NCBI RefSeq assembly: GCF_003430825.1
Contig: NZ_CP024047.1
Span: 1,922,001 to 1,986,000, forward strand
Source of the DNA: Natrarchaeobaculum sulfurireducens
Lineage (GTDB): Archaea > Halobacteriota > Halobacteria > Halobacteriales > Natrialbaceae
DNA length: 64,000 bases
Reading direction: 5' to 3'
Shown: positions 36,015 to 44,939 of the stretch, piece by piece
How positions within the stretch are numbered: position 1 is the first letter of the stretch
Layout: each line of letters opens with the position of its first letter
Notes under the pieces: generated by a model
Seen by the model: the letters and a program-made list of their open reading frames with translations, nothing else
What the model was told of the DNA's origin: nothing
Database searches by the model: none
Translations under genes and position numbers: made by a program

Positions 36015-37206
36015 TTTCGAGAACCGTAACGGCTGGTAGGGGCTCGGCGGTGAGCATCCGTAAGGCGGCTCCGCCACCGGTGCTGACGTGGGAGAAGCCC
36101 TCGATTCCGAGTCGACGGAGTGCAGAGGCGGTGTCGCCGCCGCCGACGATACTCGTGGGGGCGTCCGTCGCGGCGCCGTACAGTTCACGGGTGCCACGTT
36201 CGAACTCGGACTGTTCGAAGACTCCCGCGGGGCCGTTGAGGATGACCGTCCCCGCGTCGTCAAGAATCCGCTGGTAGTACTCGAGCGTGAGATCACCGAT
36301 GTCCATTGCCGCCTCGTCACCACGCGGTGGGAGTGCGTTTACGCCGAGTACGTGACGGTTCCCGTCGCGTGAGACGGCGACGTCCCGAGGAAGTGCGATC
36401 CGGTCGCCATAGGCGTCGAGCAGGTCAGCGGCCCGATCGATCTCGTCCCAGTATCCCTGGTCGTAGATGAAATCGGAGCTGGCATCACCGAGATCGACGC
36501 CGTCAGCGATGAGAAAGACGTTCCCGACGACACCGGCGGTGAGGACGTGATCGGCCAACCCCTTCTCTAAGATCGACCAGGCAACGTCGATGGAATCGGG
36601 AACCTTCGCACCGCCGAGGACGTAGACGCGGGGTTCGGGCGTCTCTTCTATCGTTCCCAGAACGTCGAGTTCGGATTCCAGTACGCGACCGGCGTACCCA
36701 GGGACGACGGTTGGGAAGCCGACGAGTGAGGGTTGTGAACGGTGAGCAGCCGCGAACGCGTCGTTGACGTACGCGTCGAGAACGGGAGCGAGACCGGTGA
36801 CGAGGTGCGTCTGGGCGGCTCGCTCGGGCTCGAACTCCATGTACTCCTCGCTGTAAAATCGGGTGTTCTCGAGGACGACACACTCGCCGTTCTCAAGCGA
36901 TCGAACGGCCTCGCGTGCGGCGTCGCTGAACGTCGCATCGACGTATCCGACCGGTTGACCGAGCAACTCGGAGAGGCGATCTGCATGAGATTCGAGCGAG
37001 ACGAACTCGTCACCGCCAGGTCGGCCCTGGTGGGCGAGTACGGCGACCCGTCCGCCTCGCTCTATGAGTTCCGCAAGGGTATCGACGTGGGCGCGCAGTC
37101 GGGCGTCGTCGGCGAGTGTCCCGTCGTCGTCGATCGGACTGTTGACGTCGACACGGACACCGACGGTGGTCCCTTCGACGTCCAGATCGTCGAGGGTATC
37201 GATCAT
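35998..37206 (-). CDS. pgk: Phosphoglycerate kinase
   Basis: The 402-residue enzyme converts 1,3-bisphosphoglycerate and ADP to 3-phosphoglycerate and ATP. Motifs include GVRVDVNSPI for substrate binding, VAVLAHQGRPGGDE, VYVLGGAKVPDSIDV, LNGPAGVFE and the nucleotide-site SIVGGGDTASALRRLG. The ATG at 37206 (MIDTLDDLD) fits other archaeal PGKs; a GTG 15 bases upstream also opens the frame. It is followed on the same strand by a GNAT gene with a 17-base overlap. Confidence 0.97.
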   Translation of the reverse strand: MIDTLDDLDVEGTTVGVRVDVNSPIDDDGTLADDARLRAHVDTLAELIERGGRVAVLAHQGRPGGDEFVSLESHADRLSELLGQPVGYVDATFSDAAREAVRSLENGECVVLENTRFYSEEYMEFEPERAAQTHLVTGLAPVLDAYVNDAFAAAHRSQPSLVGFPTVVPGYAGRVLESELDVLGTIEETPEPRVYVLGGAKVPDSIDVAWSILEKGLADHVLTAGVVGNVFLIADGVDLGDASSDFIYDQGYWDEIDRAADLLDAYGDRIALPRDVAVSRDGNRHVLGVNALPPRGDEAAMDIGDLTLEYYQRILDDAGTVILNGPAGVFEQSEFERGTRELYGAATDAPTSIVGGGDTASALRRLGIEGFSHVSTGGGAALRMLTAEPLPAVTVLENGHRN

Positions 37207-37305
37207 TGCAGGTGAGTCCACCGCGGCCCCCGAAAGGTCTTTCTATCGGAGAAATAGCGGACGACGACTGCTGTCACGAGCCAGGGTTCGTCGTCACACG
37301 AGAAG

Positions 37306-37911
37306 TCATACTGCTCGACAGTCCGGGCAAACGAGCTGTCCGTTTGCATCCCGCAGTTGGTCGGCGAGGGAGCCACAGGCCTCACAGACGCCCTGCGTCG
37401 AGTACTCGTCACCGCCGTTCGGGACGATCCGGTCGTCGGCTGGCTCGTCAACCGGGGTCATTTCGTCGTCGATGGCGGGCTCTATGGCCGCTGGCCCCTC
37501 GTTCGATCGCGTCGGTGCCGTCGTCGCCTGGAACGATCCCGCAGCCGCGATGACGTCGCGCTGAGTTACGACGCCGAGGAGTTCGTCTTCGGTCTCGACG
37601 ACGACGTTCCGGATGTTTTCCCGAGCCATCATCGTCGCGACGTCGGTGAGCGACCGTTCCGGCGAGACCGAGATAACGGGAGTCGTCATCGCTGCTTCGA
37701 CGGTCGTTTCGCCTGGATCGGACTCATCGCCGACGACGCCGAGGACGTCCCACTCCGTCATGATCCCGACTGGATCCGAGCCCCGGACGACGAGGACACA
37801 ACTCGAGCGCTCGTCGCGCATCAGTCGAACCGCCCCGAGGACGGTGTCCGACTCGCTGACGCCGACGTATTCGGTCGTCAAGATATCCCTGACCGACAGT
37901 TCTGATTCCAT
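37306..37911 (-). CDS. CBS-pair protein with C-terminal zinc ribbon
   Basis: The 201-residue protein has two CBS domains (residues about 5-60 and 70-125; MTTPVISVSPERSLTDVATMM, LLGVVTQRDVIAAAG). An acidic linker follows, then a C-terminal zinc ribbon, CEACGSLADQLRDANGQLVCPDC. CBS pairs bind adenine nucleotides and sense energy state; the ribbon suggests contact with nucleic acid or protein. Common in haloarchaea, target unknown. It lies upstream of pgk on the same strand with a 100-base gap. Confidence 0.92.
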   Translation of the reverse strand: MESELSVRDILTTEYVGVSESDTVLGAVRLMRDERSSCVLVVRGSDPVGIMTEWDVLGVVGDESDPGETTVEAAMTTPVISVSPERSLTDVATMMARENIRNVVVETEDELLGVVTQRDVIAAAGSFQATTAPTRSNEGPAAIEPAIDDEMTPVDEPADDRIVPNGGDEYSTQGVCEACGSLADQLRDANGQLVCPDCRAV

Positions 37912-37961
37912 ACCTAAACACTAGCCACAGACGGGCTAAAAGCTACTCCCACTACACTTAA

Positions 37962-38003
37962 GCAGTCACACAGTGAACTGCACCGGTTGGTGTGTCCAAC
38001 CGG
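37962..38003. other. Two hairpins between gch3 and the CBS gene
   Basis: An imperfect stem (GCAGT..ACTGC, 37962-37981) is followed by a perfect 8-bp stem CCGGTTGG-tgtgt-CCAACCGG (37983-38003). They lie about 50 bases after the GTP cyclohydrolase stop and could contribute to its transcript end. Confidence 0.4.
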
Positions 38004-38050
38004 CTCCTGCGTCGCCGTTCGATCCATGCAACCCGTGCAGTCGCCTGGTC

Positions 38051-38812
38051 TCACCACTCGAATTCGACCCGAGTCCCGTCCGATCGGCAGGTCTCGAGGG
38101 CGTGTTTTGCGGCGTAGCCGGCATCGTGTGCGTTCTCGCCGCGACCGACGCCGACCTGCATCGTGACGTCGACGGCCGCTTTGACGTGGCTGATCGCTTC
38201 CTCGTAGTCGGGCTTCTCGAGGTCGGGACAGACGACGATGACGTTGTCGCCGCCGACGAAAAACGAGAGGCTGTCGTGGGCATAGCGCATGTGTCTCATC
38301 AGTTCGGCGTAGCCCTGTTCGATCTCGATGAACGTGTCGAACGCGTTGAGCTCGTCGGTGTAGTTACCGGTCGCGTTGACGACGTCGAAGTGAGCGATCT
38401 GGATGTCCTCGGTCGTTCGAGAGGTGTCGTCGACGATCCGTCCCTCGAGACACTCCCGTCGGTTTTCATCCTGGGCACTGCCGGCGTCTTGGACGTGTTC
38501 GGTCGCGTCGGCGAGCGCCTGGACGGGGCTCGTAGCGGTCGCGACGCCGAGGCTGAGTGTGACGGGATACCGATTTCCGACGGACTCCTGAAGGAGTGCG
38601 TGGTCGTCCATCGAAAGCCCGTTCGTGACCGCGATCATGTTGTCAAAGCGGGTAAAGAAGACGTACCCTCCACGGTTTCCGACGAACTGGGAGATGTCGG
38701 CGTACAGTCGGGATTGTAGCGTCTGGAGGTCGGCCTCGCGGCGTGGCTCCGGCGTCACCGTCCATGGCCCGTAGTTGTCGATCTGAACGAGGGTCACCTG
38801 CGTGTTAGTCAC
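38051..38812 (-). CDS. arfA: GTP cyclohydrolase III (IIa)
   Basis: The 253-residue enzyme opens GTP to 2-amino-5-formylamino-6-ribosylamino-4(3H)-pyrimidinone phosphate. This is the archaeal entry to riboflavin and to the deazaflavin of F420. Its two tandem nucleotidyl-cyclase-like halves each show a GG-D/N motif: GGYVFFTRFDNM near residue 48 and FFVGGDNVIVVCPD near residue 188. Length and order match archaeal GCH III. A TATA-like box precedes the ATG by about 26-35 nt. Confidence 0.95.
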   Translation of the reverse strand: MTNTQVTLVQIDNYGPWTVTPEPRREADLQTLQSRLYADISQFVGNRGGYVFFTRFDNMIAVTNGLSMDDHALLQESVGNRYPVTLSLGVATATSPVQALADATEHVQDAGSAQDENRRECLEGRIVDDTSRTTEDIQIAHFDVVNATGNYTDELNAFDTFIEIEQGYAELMRHMRYAHDSLSFFVGGDNVIVVCPDLEKPDYEEAISHVKAAVDVTMQVGVGRGENAHDAGYAAKHALETCRSDGTRVEFEW

Positions 38813-38837
38813 GGTGATCGATTCTTTCGAACGGCGT

Positions 38838-38847
38838 CGTATAAGTG
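38838..38847 (-). promoter_or_regulatory. TATA box of GTP cyclohydrolase III
   Basis: CACTTATACG on the minus strand, about 26-35 nt before the ATG at 38812. Confidence 0.5.
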
Positions 38848-38910
38848 ATACGCAATCCAGATTTGAGATGAGGCAGAAAACGAGTCGTCCGGTCGGGGGC
38901 GAGTCGACGA

Positions 38911-39237
38911 TCAGGCGCGTTTCTTCTCGGGTTCCGATCCCTTGGGGTGGTACTCCCAGAAGTTGCCCGCTCGCATCGCTTTTCCGACCGCCTTGTGCAT
39001 GTCGAGAATCGTCTCGAACTCGTCTTCTTCGACGTACTCGAAGATGTCGCTGAGCGCGACGACTTTCTGATGGTTGATGCGGATGGGGTGGTCACCATAC
39101 TCGTCGACGAAGGCGTCACGGTCGAGGGGGAAGTCCTCCTCGTCGTCGACCTTGTCGGCGATGATCCGCATGTCGTATTTCCGTCCGCCTTCGCTTCCTT
39201 CCTCGCCGTCCGGATCGTGTGGCCAGTCCGCACTCAT
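38911..39237 (-). CDS. DUF5785-type haloarchaeal protein
   Basis: The 108-residue protein starts MSADWPHDPDGEEGSEGGRK and ends NFWEYHPKGSEPEKKRA, a pattern I know from the DUF5785 family that is almost universal in haloarchaea. It is short, acidic, soluble and helical in the middle (KVVALSDIFEYVEEDEFETILDMHKAVGKAM). Function unknown. The 29 in-frame codons before the chosen ATG are not family-like. Confidence 0.88.
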   Translation of the reverse strand: MSADWPHDPDGEEGSEGGRKYDMRIIADKVDDEEDFPLDRDAFVDEYGDHPIRINHQKVVALSDIFEYVEEDEFETILDMHKAVGKAMRAGNFWEYHPKGSEPEKKRA

Positions 39238-39336
39238 ACTCGGATCTGTGCAGGGCTCTTCCAAAAGGGTTACTCTTGGTCCCTGTCGGCCCACTGCGTC
39301 GAACACTCGAGCGACACCGGGCACAGGGCGCTTTCG

Positions 39337-40509
39337 TCAATCGTCCGCGGTCGTCTCGGCTTCCTCGCCGAGGAGTTCCTCGCGGTGTTCGTCGAGCAGC
39401 GGCGCACGGCCCCGCGGTCTGGGCTCGGTCTTCGACATTTTGATCGCGCTGCCGGCGATCTCGACGTCGGTATCGCTTCCCGGCTGCTCGACTGTGACCA
39501 GCATATCTCGGGCGTGCACGTGTGGGTCCTCGAAGATCTCCTCGGTCGTCTGGACTGGCGCGGCGGGGACCTGGCCCTCGAGGGCGTCGACCAACGCATC
39601 GGTTTCCCGTTCGGCCGCCCACTCCTCGAGTTCCGCACGGAGTATCTCGCGGTTTTTCAGCCGGTCTGCGGTCGTCGGGTACTCCGTTGCGAGGTCCGCC
39701 CGCCCCATCACGTCACAGAGATCAGACCAGTGGCGGTCGTTGAACGCGGCGATGACGGCGTAGCCGTCGGCGGTCTCGAACGCATCGTAGGGGAACAACG
39801 TTGGGTGAGAGTTGCCTTGTCGGGTGGGGGCCTCACCGGTGTACGACTGCTGGTAGATCGCCCGCTCGGTCATGCTGATCATCGAGTCGTACATGCCGGT
39901 GTCGACGTACTGGCCCTCGCCGGTCTGTGCGCGATGGTTGACGGCAGCGAGGATTCCCACACAGTTTAGCGCCGCGGTGAAGAGGTCGCCGATACCGGGG
40001 CCGACCTTCGTCGGTGGACCGTCCTCCTGGCCGGTGATCTCCATGACGCCGCCGAGCGCCTGGGCGATGAGGTCGAACGACGGCTGGCCCTGGCGGTCGG
40101 TTTCGCCGGTCCGCGGATCGCCGAAGCCGCGGATCGAGGAGTAGATGAGGTCGGGGTTGTACTCGGTGAGTGTCTCGTAGCCGAGGTCGTATTTCTCCAT
40201 CGTGCCCGCACGATAGTTCTCGACGAGGACGTCGGCTTCCTCGACGAGCGAGAGGAAGTCTTCCCGGTCTTCTTCGTCGCCGAAGTTTAGCTCGATGCTC
40301 TTTTTGCCTCGATTGACGCTCTGGAAGTAGCCGCCGTAGGCCTCGGCTCCGGAGTCATCGACGAACGGTGGGTTCGATCGGATGAGGTCGCCGCCCGGGC
40401 GCTCGATCTTGACGACGTCTGCTCCCATATCCGCGAGTAACATCGTGCAGTAGGGGCCAGCAAGCACCTGGGTCAGGTCTAACACGCGCAAATTCGAAAG
40501 CGCTCCCAT
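39337..40509 (-). CDS. mct: Succinyl-CoA:mesaconate CoA-transferase (CaiB/BaiF family)
   Basis: The 390-residue class III CoA-transferase moves CoA from succinyl-CoA to mesaconate in the methylaspartate cycle. The family N-terminus (LRVLDLTQVLAGPYCTMLLADMGADVVKIERP), VNRGKKSIELN, and the active-site aspartate Asp175 in VGPGIGDLFT are present. The specific substrate is inferred from its position: it is divergent by 151 bases from the glutamate mutase genes, as in Haloarcula and relatives. The strong conservation of gene content around it supports the call. Confidence 0.9.
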   Translation of the reverse strand: MGALSNLRVLDLTQVLAGPYCTMLLADMGADVVKIERPGGDLIRSNPPFVDDSGAEAYGGYFQSVNRGKKSIELNFGDEEDREDFLSLVEEADVLVENYRAGTMEKYDLGYETLTEYNPDLIYSSIRGFGDPRTGETDRQGQPSFDLIAQALGGVMEITGQEDGPPTKVGPGIGDLFTAALNCVGILAAVNHRAQTGEGQYVDTGMYDSMISMTERAIYQQSYTGEAPTRQGNSHPTLFPYDAFETADGYAVIAAFNDRHWSDLCDVMGRADLATEYPTTADRLKNREILRAELEEWAAERETDALVDALEGQVPAAPVQTTEEIFEDPHVHARDMLVTVEQPGSDTDVEIAGSAIKMSKTEPRPRGRAPLLDEHREELLGEEAETTADD

Positions 40510-40660
40510 GTGCGGTGAGATACGAAACGGCTACAAAAACCTTTACCATCGATCATGAGGGTGTGAGGCCGTCCCAATTAGACGGTGTTAGGGCGTATAA
40601 GGGATATTATCATGGAAGATCATTAGGTTTATCACCGAGTCCATCATGGTTCCGAATACG

Positions 40661-41101
40661 ATGTCCCAAACGGTCGTCCTCGGCGTGATCGGCTCGGACG
40701 CTCACGTCGTCGGCATTACGATCTTAGAGCAGGCTTTCAGTGCAGCTGGATTCGACGTCGTCAACCTCGGCGTCCAGACCTCCCAGGAGGAGTTCGCCGA
40801 GGCCGCAGTAGCACACGACGCCGGGGCCGTACTGGTCTCGTCGCTCTACGGTCACGCCGAACAGGACTGCCAGGGCTTCCATCAGGTCCTCGAGGAGGCC
40901 GGGGTCGACGCCGCCACCTACATTGGCGGGAACCTGGCCGTCGGCCAGGACGATTTCGAGGAGACGCGAGCGACGTTCGAAGCGCTCGGCTTCGACCGCG
41001 TCTTCGACTCCGAGACCGATCCCGAAGAGGCCATCGCGGCGCTTCGGGACGATCTCGGGCTCACGACCACCGATACGGAACGAGCGACCATCAGTTCCTA
41101 G
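40661..41101 (+). CDS. glmS: Methylaspartate (glutamate) mutase, S subunit
   Basis: The 146-residue protein is the B12-binding subunit: MSQTVVLGVIGSDAHVVGIT includes the DxHxxG motif (Asp13, His15, Gly18) whose His ligates cobalt. It continues with VVNLGVQTSQEEF and YIGGNLAVGQ. With the E subunit it converts glutamate to 3-methylaspartate. The in-frame ATG 15 bases earlier is possible, but the homologous N-terminus begins at MSQT. A TTTATC box near 40629 supports a short leader. Confidence 0.95.
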   Translation: MSQTVVLGVIGSDAHVVGITILEQAFSAAGFDVVNLGVQTSQEEFAEAAVAHDAGAVLVSSLYGHAEQDCQGFHQVLEEAGVDAATYIGGNLAVGQDDFEETRATFEALGFDRVFDSETDPEEAIAALRDDLGLTTTDTERATISS

Positions 41102-41122
41102 ATGCCGAGAGTCACTTTGTAG

Positions 41123-42544
41123 ATGATACGAGACGAACGGATACCATCCGACGAGCTACGGCGTATCGACGAGGAAATCAGGTCAGACTGGCCGACGGGT
41201 GCCGACGTCGACTTCGAGGAAGCGATCGCATATCACGAATCGCTCCCCGAGCGCAAGCGATTCGCAGACGTTCTCGAGTCGGCCGATAAGCCCCTGTTGC
41301 AGCCGCGAGCTGGCGTGCCACGACTCGACGACCAGATCGAACTGCTGGAGTACCTCCACGGCGAGGGTAAGGCGGATCTCTTACCGACGACGATCGACTC
41401 GTACACGCGCGACAACGAGTACGAGAAGGCCCAGCAGGGACTCGAAAAGGCCAGAGAGACGGGCGACGACACGTTGAACGGGTTTCCCGCGGTCAACCAC
41501 GGCGTCGAGGGCTGTCGCGAACTGATCGAGGCGATCGACGCCCCGATCGAGGTCCGCCACGGGACCCCCGACGCCCGATTGCTCGCGGCGATCACCTTCG
41601 CCGGCGGCTTTCAGAGCTTCGAGGGCGGGCCGATCTCGTACAACATTCCATACACGAAACGCCACGGCCTCGAGGAGACGATCGAGCGCTGGCAGTTCGT
41701 CGATCGGCTTGCCGGTGCGTACACCCAACGCGGGGTTCGCATCAACCGCGAACCGTTCGGGCCGCTGACCGGGACGCTCGTGCCGCCATCGATCGCTATC
41801 GCGATCGGGATCGTCGAGGGACAGCTCGCGGCCACCCAGGGCGTGCGCTCGATCACGCTCGGCTACGGGCAGGTCGGCAACGTCGTCCAAGACGTCGCGG
41901 CCCTGAACGCGCTGCGAGACCTCGCGAACGAGTACCTGCCGGATGAAGTCGTCGTCACGACGGTCTTCCACGAGTGGATGGGCGGGTTCCCGCCGGACGA
42001 GGCGCGTGCGAACGGCGTGATCAGTCTCGGTGGGATGACCGCGGCCATTGCCCAACCGGATAAAGTCATCACGAAGTCACCCCAGGAGTTCCAGGGTGTT
42101 CCGACGATGCAGGCCAACGCCGCCGGTCTCCGAACAACCCGGCAGGTCATCGACATGGCCATCGAACAGAACATCGGCATCGACGGCATCGTGGAGGAAC
42201 AAGACCTCATCGAACGCGAGACACGGTGTCTGATGGACGCGATCTTTACCCACGGCGACGGCGACGTCGTCCAGGGAACGATCAAGGCATTCGATTCGGG
42301 CGCGCTGGACGTGCCGTTTGCCCCCAGTGACAGCGCAAAGGGAGCAATCCTCCCCGCTCGAGACGACGACGGACGCGTCCGCATCTTCGAGTGGGCCGAC
42401 CTCGAGATGGACGACGACATCAAAGAGATTCACAAGGCGCGACTCTCACAGCGAGCCGACACCGAGGGCCGCGAACAATCGTTCCGAATGGTTGCCGACG
42501 ACGTCGACGCGATCAGCGACGGAAAACTCATCGGTCGCCCATAA
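41123..42544 (+). CDS. glmE: Methylaspartate (glutamate) mutase, E subunit
   Basis: The 473-residue catalytic subunit forms the TIM barrel that binds adenosylcobalamin with GlmS. Recognisable stretches are QPRAGVPRLDDQIELLEYL, DSYTRDNEYEKAQQGLEKA, GFPAVNHGVEGCRELIEAID, EVRHGTPDARLLAAI and EGGPISYNIPYTKRHGLEETI-type segments. It begins 21 bases after glmS and is followed by methylaspartate ammonia-lyase, so the operon order follows the pathway. Confidence 0.96.
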   Translation: MIRDERIPSDELRRIDEEIRSDWPTGADVDFEEAIAYHESLPERKRFADVLESADKPLLQPRAGVPRLDDQIELLEYLHGEGKADLLPTTIDSYTRDNEYEKAQQGLEKARETGDDTLNGFPAVNHGVEGCRELIEAIDAPIEVRHGTPDARLLAAITFAGGFQSFEGGPISYNIPYTKRHGLEETIERWQFVDRLAGAYTQRGVRINREPFGPLTGTLVPPSIAIAIGIVEGQLAATQGVRSITLGYGQVGNVVQDVAALNALRDLANEYLPDEVVVTTVFHEWMGGFPPDEARANGVISLGGMTAAIAQPDKVITKSPQEFQGVPTMQANAAGLRTTRQVIDMAIEQNIGIDGIVEEQDLIERETRCLMDAIFTHGDGDVVQGTIKAFDSGALDVPFAPSDSAKGAILPARDDDGRVRIFEWADLEMDDDIKEIHKARLSQRADTEGREQSFRMVADDVDAISDGKLIGRP

Positions 42545-42553
42545 CGAACTTCA

Positions 42554-43831
42554 ATGGAAATTACTGATATTCACGCGACGCCCGGCTACTCCGGGTTCTT
42601 CTTCGACGACCAGCGCGCGATCAAGCAGGGAGCACAGCAGGACGGCTTTACGTACGACGGCGATCCCGTCACGGACGGCTTCGACGAGATCCGCCAGGCT
42701 GGCGAGACGATCGTCGTAGACGTCGAACTCGCCGACGGAACCCACCACCGCGGCGACTGTGCGGCGGTCCAGTACTCCGGTGCTGGCGGACGCGATCCGC
42801 TGTTCAAAGCCGAGGAGTACGTCCCGGTCGTCGAAGGGGCGGTCACCGAGGCGTTCGTCGGCCGCGACGCGAGGTCGTTCCTCGAGAACGCCGACGCGCT
42901 CGAGGAACTGATGGTCGATGGCGGCCGACTCCACACGGCGATCCGGTACGGCGTCTCCCAGGCGCTGCTGGCCGCGGCGGCCCACGCCGAGGGGACGACG
43001 ATGACCGACGTGATGGCCGACGCACTCGGTACCGACCCCGCAACGGAGCCAGTGCCGGTTTTCGGCCAGTCCGGTGACGCCCGCTACATCAACACCGAGA
43101 AGATGTTTATCAAGGGCGTCCCCGTCCTCCCGCACGCACTGATCAACAGCGTCGAGAAAATCGGCCAGGAGGGTGAGACCTTGCTCGAGTACGTCGAGTG
43201 GCTCAGAGAGCGGTCACAGGAACTCGGGCCTGACGGCTACGAGCCCCGATTCCACATCGACGTCTACGGGATGATCGGTGAGGTCTTCGGCGCACCGTAC
43301 GACCGTGAGGAAGTGGTCGACTACTTCGGCGCACTCGAGGAGGCGGCCGCGCCGTATCCTCTGCAGATCGAGGGGCCGATGGACGTCGGCGACCGCGAAG
43401 GACAGATCGAATCGATGGTCGAACTCCGCCAGGGACTCGCTGATGCGGGTGTCAACGTCGACCTCGTCGCCGACGAGTGGTGTAACACTTTCGAGGACGT
43501 CCAGGCGTTCGTCGATGCCGGTGCGGCCGACCTCGTGCAAGTGAAGACACCCGACCTGGGGAGCGTCCACCGAAGCGGACAGGCTGTCAGGTACTGTGAA
43601 GGAACCGATACGCGCGCGTATCTCGGCGGGACCTGTAACGAGACGGAAACGTCCGCGCGGGCCTGTGCGCACGTGGCGCTCGCGACCAACGCCGCACAGG
43701 TGCTTGCGAAACCGGGAATGGGCTTCGACGAGGGCTACATGATCGTCGAAAACGAGATGCGACGAACCGTCGCGCGACGAGCGCGCGAACAGCAGCTAGC
43801 CGACACCGACGAAATTACTGCAGATGACTGA
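42554..43831 (+). CDS. mal: Methylaspartate ammonia-lyase
   Basis: The 425-residue enolase-superfamily enzyme removes ammonia from 3-methylaspartate to give mesaconate. Seen are MEITDIHATPGYSGFFFDDQ, VFGQSGDARYINTEKMFIK, HIDVYGMIGEVF, DLVADEWCNTFEDV with a metal-binding acid, and LVQVKTPDLGSVH with the catalytic lysine. Length fits the family (about 413 in Clostridium). The mesaconyl-CoA hydratase start lies inside its 3' end with an 8-base overlap. Confidence 0.96.
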   Translation: MEITDIHATPGYSGFFFDDQRAIKQGAQQDGFTYDGDPVTDGFDEIRQAGETIVVDVELADGTHHRGDCAAVQYSGAGGRDPLFKAEEYVPVVEGAVTEAFVGRDARSFLENADALEELMVDGGRLHTAIRYGVSQALLAAAAHAEGTTMTDVMADALGTDPATEPVPVFGQSGDARYINTEKMFIKGVPVLPHALINSVEKIGQEGETLLEYVEWLRERSQELGPDGYEPRFHIDVYGMIGEVFGAPYDREEVVDYFGALEEAAAPYPLQIEGPMDVGDREGQIESMVELRQGLADAGVNVDLVADEWCNTFEDVQAFVDAGAADLVQVKTPDLGSVHRSGQAVRYCEGTDTRAYLGGTCNETETSARACAHVALATNAAQVLAKPGMGFDEGYMIVENEMRRTVARRAREQQLADTDEITADD

Positions 43832-44882
43832 TTGGACCGATCCCGATACGTTCGCACAGGCACTCGAGCACGCCGAAACGCGCGAGAAGGGCAACTGCTT
43901 CGAGGACTTCGCGGAGGGGGATGTTATCGAACACGACCCCGGTCTGACCCTCACGAAGTGGGGCAACGAGGCGTGGATGAGCCAAACGCTCAACCACGAT
44001 CCGGCCTACTGGCGACCCGACGCGGCCGCCGACCGCGGCTTCGAGGAGCCACCGATTCACCCGGACTACCTCACCGCCGCAACGCTTGGGATCACCGTCG
44101 AGGATCTGAGCGAGAAAGGCGGTTACTTCCTCGGACGGACGGACGTTCGCTTCGCCCAGGACGCCGTCTATCCGGGCACGCATATGTCCGTCGAAAGTGA
44201 GGTCGTCAACACCGCGACCTCGAGTTCCCGGCCCCAGTACGGCATCGTCTCCTGGCGCACCCGTGCGAAAGACCTCGAGACCGACGACCTGCTCATGTCC
44301 TACGAGCGGACGAACATGATCCCACGACGGGAACCGCTCGAGACGGACGGTGGCGCGACGGCGACAGAGGAAGACGATGACAACGACCTTCCAGAAACGT
44401 TCGTCACCCCCGAAGGCGGCTACTTCGAGGACTTCGTCGACGCACTCGAGATCGCAGACGAGGAGAACGGGGCGGTCGCCTACCGGCACGAACGCGGGCG
44501 CACCCAGGACGATGTCACGGTCGCCCAGCTCCCACTCGCGACGCTGAACACCGCCAAGCAACACCACAACGTGGACGTGATGGCCGACTCGCCGTCGGGC
44601 GATATCGTCACTTACGGCGACGTCACCCGTTCGACCGCGCTGGGTCACGCCCGTTCGGACGAACGAACCTGGCGCGAGGTCGGTTTCGACGACGAATCGT
44701 TTCACACGTTCGTCACCCCTGGTGACACTGTCTACGCCTTCACGCGCGTGCTTGAGGCAGACGACGACGCCTCGAGCGACGTGGCAGGCACCGTGCGCTT
44801 CCAGCACATCGCGTTCAACCAGGACGACGTTCCCGTCTACTCGGGAACACGAACCGCGGAGATTCAAAAACGTTCTAACTAA
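43824..44882 (+). CDS. mch: Mesaconyl-CoA hydratase (double MaoC-like)
   Basis: The 352-residue protein has two hotdog MaoC-like domains. The first contains FEDFAEGDVIEHDPGLTLTK and NHDPAYWRPD; the second VHA-type pattern reads LNTAKQHHNVDVM and SPSGDIVTYGDVTRSTALGHARSDE. It hydrates mesaconyl-CoA to beta-methylmalyl-CoA. The start overlaps mal by 8 bases. An acidic insert (TATEEDDDNDLPE) separates the domains, a halophilic trait. Confidence 0.94.
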   Translation: MTDWTDPDTFAQALEHAETREKGNCFEDFAEGDVIEHDPGLTLTKWGNEAWMSQTLNHDPAYWRPDAAADRGFEEPPIHPDYLTAATLGITVEDLSEKGGYFLGRTDVRFAQDAVYPGTHMSVESEVVNTATSSSRPQYGIVSWRTRAKDLETDDLLMSYERTNMIPRREPLETDGGATATEEDDDNDLPETFVTPEGGYFEDFVDALEIADEENGAVAYRHERGRTQDDVTVAQLPLATLNTAKQHHNVDVMADSPSGDIVTYGDVTRSTALGHARSDERTWREVGFDDESFHTFVTPGDTVYAFTRVLEADDDASSDVAGTVRFQHIAFNQDDVPVYSGTRTAEIQKRSN

Positions 44883-44939
44883 CACGATCGAACGTTACAG
44901 ACGAACGCTGACACGCACGAATTCAGACCCCACTCAGAC